A stretch of DNA of 64,000 nt from Betaproteobacteria bacterium (GTDB taxonomy: Bacteria; Pseudomonadota; Gammaproteobacteria; Burkholderiales; SG8-39): positions 1 through 64,000 of the forward strand of contig VBCA01000017.1 of assembly GCA_005881575.1 (NCBI GenBank), given 5' to 3'. This document shows positions 63,615 to 64,000 of the stretch, piece after piece. How positions within the stretch are numbered: the first letter of the stretch is position 1; each line of letters opens with the position of its first letter. Position numbers and translations under genes: made by a program. The notes under the pieces were generated by a model. The model did not search any database. It was not told where the DNA came from and was given only the letters and a program-made list of their open reading frames with translations.

Positions 63615-64000
63615 GATTTGGCCCCGCGGGTCTCGATCCCAGCGGCGCGTGCAAGCTCGCGATGGACCCGGCCCACGCGCTCGACTTCGCCCTTGGCGGC
63701 GAAGCGCTCGTAGAAGCCCTCCGACTTGAACGCCTTCACCTGATCGCGCCAGGGGGCAAGCCGCTCTTCCCAGCGCTTGACGCGGCCTTCGGCGGGCTCA
63801 CCGTCCTCGCGAGCGAGGTCGGCGCACACCCGCAGCATGGCTTTTAGAGTCACCGGCTTGGTGGCCATGTAGTTGCTGTGGCCCCAGGCCTCGCCCCAGA
63901 CGCGCTCGGCCGCCTTGAAAAAGTCGCGCACCATGCCGTAGTAGTTCGGCACCTGGGTACGGCTGCCTCCGGCCAGCTGGATCTTGCGCCAGTCGCGGTT
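63611..64000 (-). CDS. Unrecognised protein, C-terminal part (possible DGQHR-type), N-terminus outside window
   Basis: The frame stays open to the right edge: [35 protein letters not shown] and onward about 130 residues to a stop at 63611. No signal peptide or TM segment is seen in this part; it is helical, charged, and rich in Arg, Glu and Trp ([21 protein letters not shown]). The [14 protein letters not shown] and [13 protein letters not shown] phrases remind me of the C-terminus of DGQHR-domain proteins, but the diagnostic DGQHR motif would lie outside the window. Function unknown. Convergent with pgk. Confidence 0.55.
   Translation of the reverse strand, partial: NRDWRKIQLAGGSRTQVPNYYGMVRDFFKAAERVWGEAWGHSNYMATKPVTLKAMLRVCADLAREDGEPAEGRVKRWEERLAPWRDQVKAFKSEGFYERFAAKGEVERVGRVHRELARAAGIETRGAKS

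Overview
The window is 64 kb of GC-rich bacterial chromosome, densely packed with genes. It most likely comes from a betaproteobacterium whose genus I cannot fix from sequence alone. Pointers are the pcm-tolC-waaA neighbourhood, glnA followed by a DUF4124 gene and ntrBC, a pyruvate dehydrogenase E3 that carries its own lipoyl domain, a folD-prlC-glutaredoxin block, and an orphan Bug-type (tripartite tricarboxylate) binding receptor. I saw no tRNA, rRNA, insertion sequence or CRISPR array. The only stretch above 300 bases without a protein gene (53634-53939) holds a 6S RNA gene.

Layout. 1-531: broken left-edge glycosyltransferase. 518-4365 (minus): nucleotide-sugar epimerase, polyprenyl-phosphate sugar-1-phosphate transferase and a membrane-bound CapD/WbpM-type dehydratase, the initiation end of a surface polysaccharide pathway. 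4490-5914 (plus): manC. 5930-18437 (minus): one tightly coupled operon of 13 genes, many joined by 4-8 base stop/start overlaps. It holds a core-type GT2, rmlBACD (dTDP-rhamnose), a Wzx-like flippase, an FkbM methyltransferase, four further GT2 enzymes, a GDP-mannose 4,6-dehydratase-like enzyme and a sugar C-methyltransferase. 18516-21803: waaA, tolC, pcm.

22048-27156 holds a complete partner-switching set: a STAS protein, an MBL-fold hydrolase, a CHASE2-PP2C phosphatase, and an anti-sigma-type kinase. Between phosphatase and kinase lie an antiparallel OmpA-like lipoprotein and a secreted FecR-domain protein. This is the best candidate for an undescribed signalling system. 27200-30652: TPP riboswitch, thiC, uppP, rhodanese. 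30687-35530: a nitrogen-control locus with two NtrC-like sites, a sigma-54 promoter, glnA, a terminator, a DUF4124 gene, ntrB and ntrC. 35618-40841: malate synthase, then a two-subunit molybdenum hydroxylase with a Bug receptor.

40920-44466 (minus): folD, prlC (probable CTG start) and a glutaredoxin-like protein. 44707-51192 (plus): aceE, aceF, lpdA, rpiA. 51198-53633 (minus): Fe(II)-trafficking protein, argA, rsmE. 53740-56249 (plus): 6S RNA, an FAH-family hydrolase and a DadA-like dehydrogenase. 56259-59323 (minus): a SpeD-SpeE fusion, nudC and a 3-hydroxyisobutyrate-dehydrogenase-like enzyme. 59414-63614 (plus): tkt, gap, pgk. A partial gene runs off the right edge.

Together the loci supply envelope polysaccharide precursors and assembly, envelope-linked signalling, nitrogen assimilation, and central carbon metabolism from the pentose phosphate pathway through lower glycolysis to acetyl-CoA and the glyoxylate pathway.
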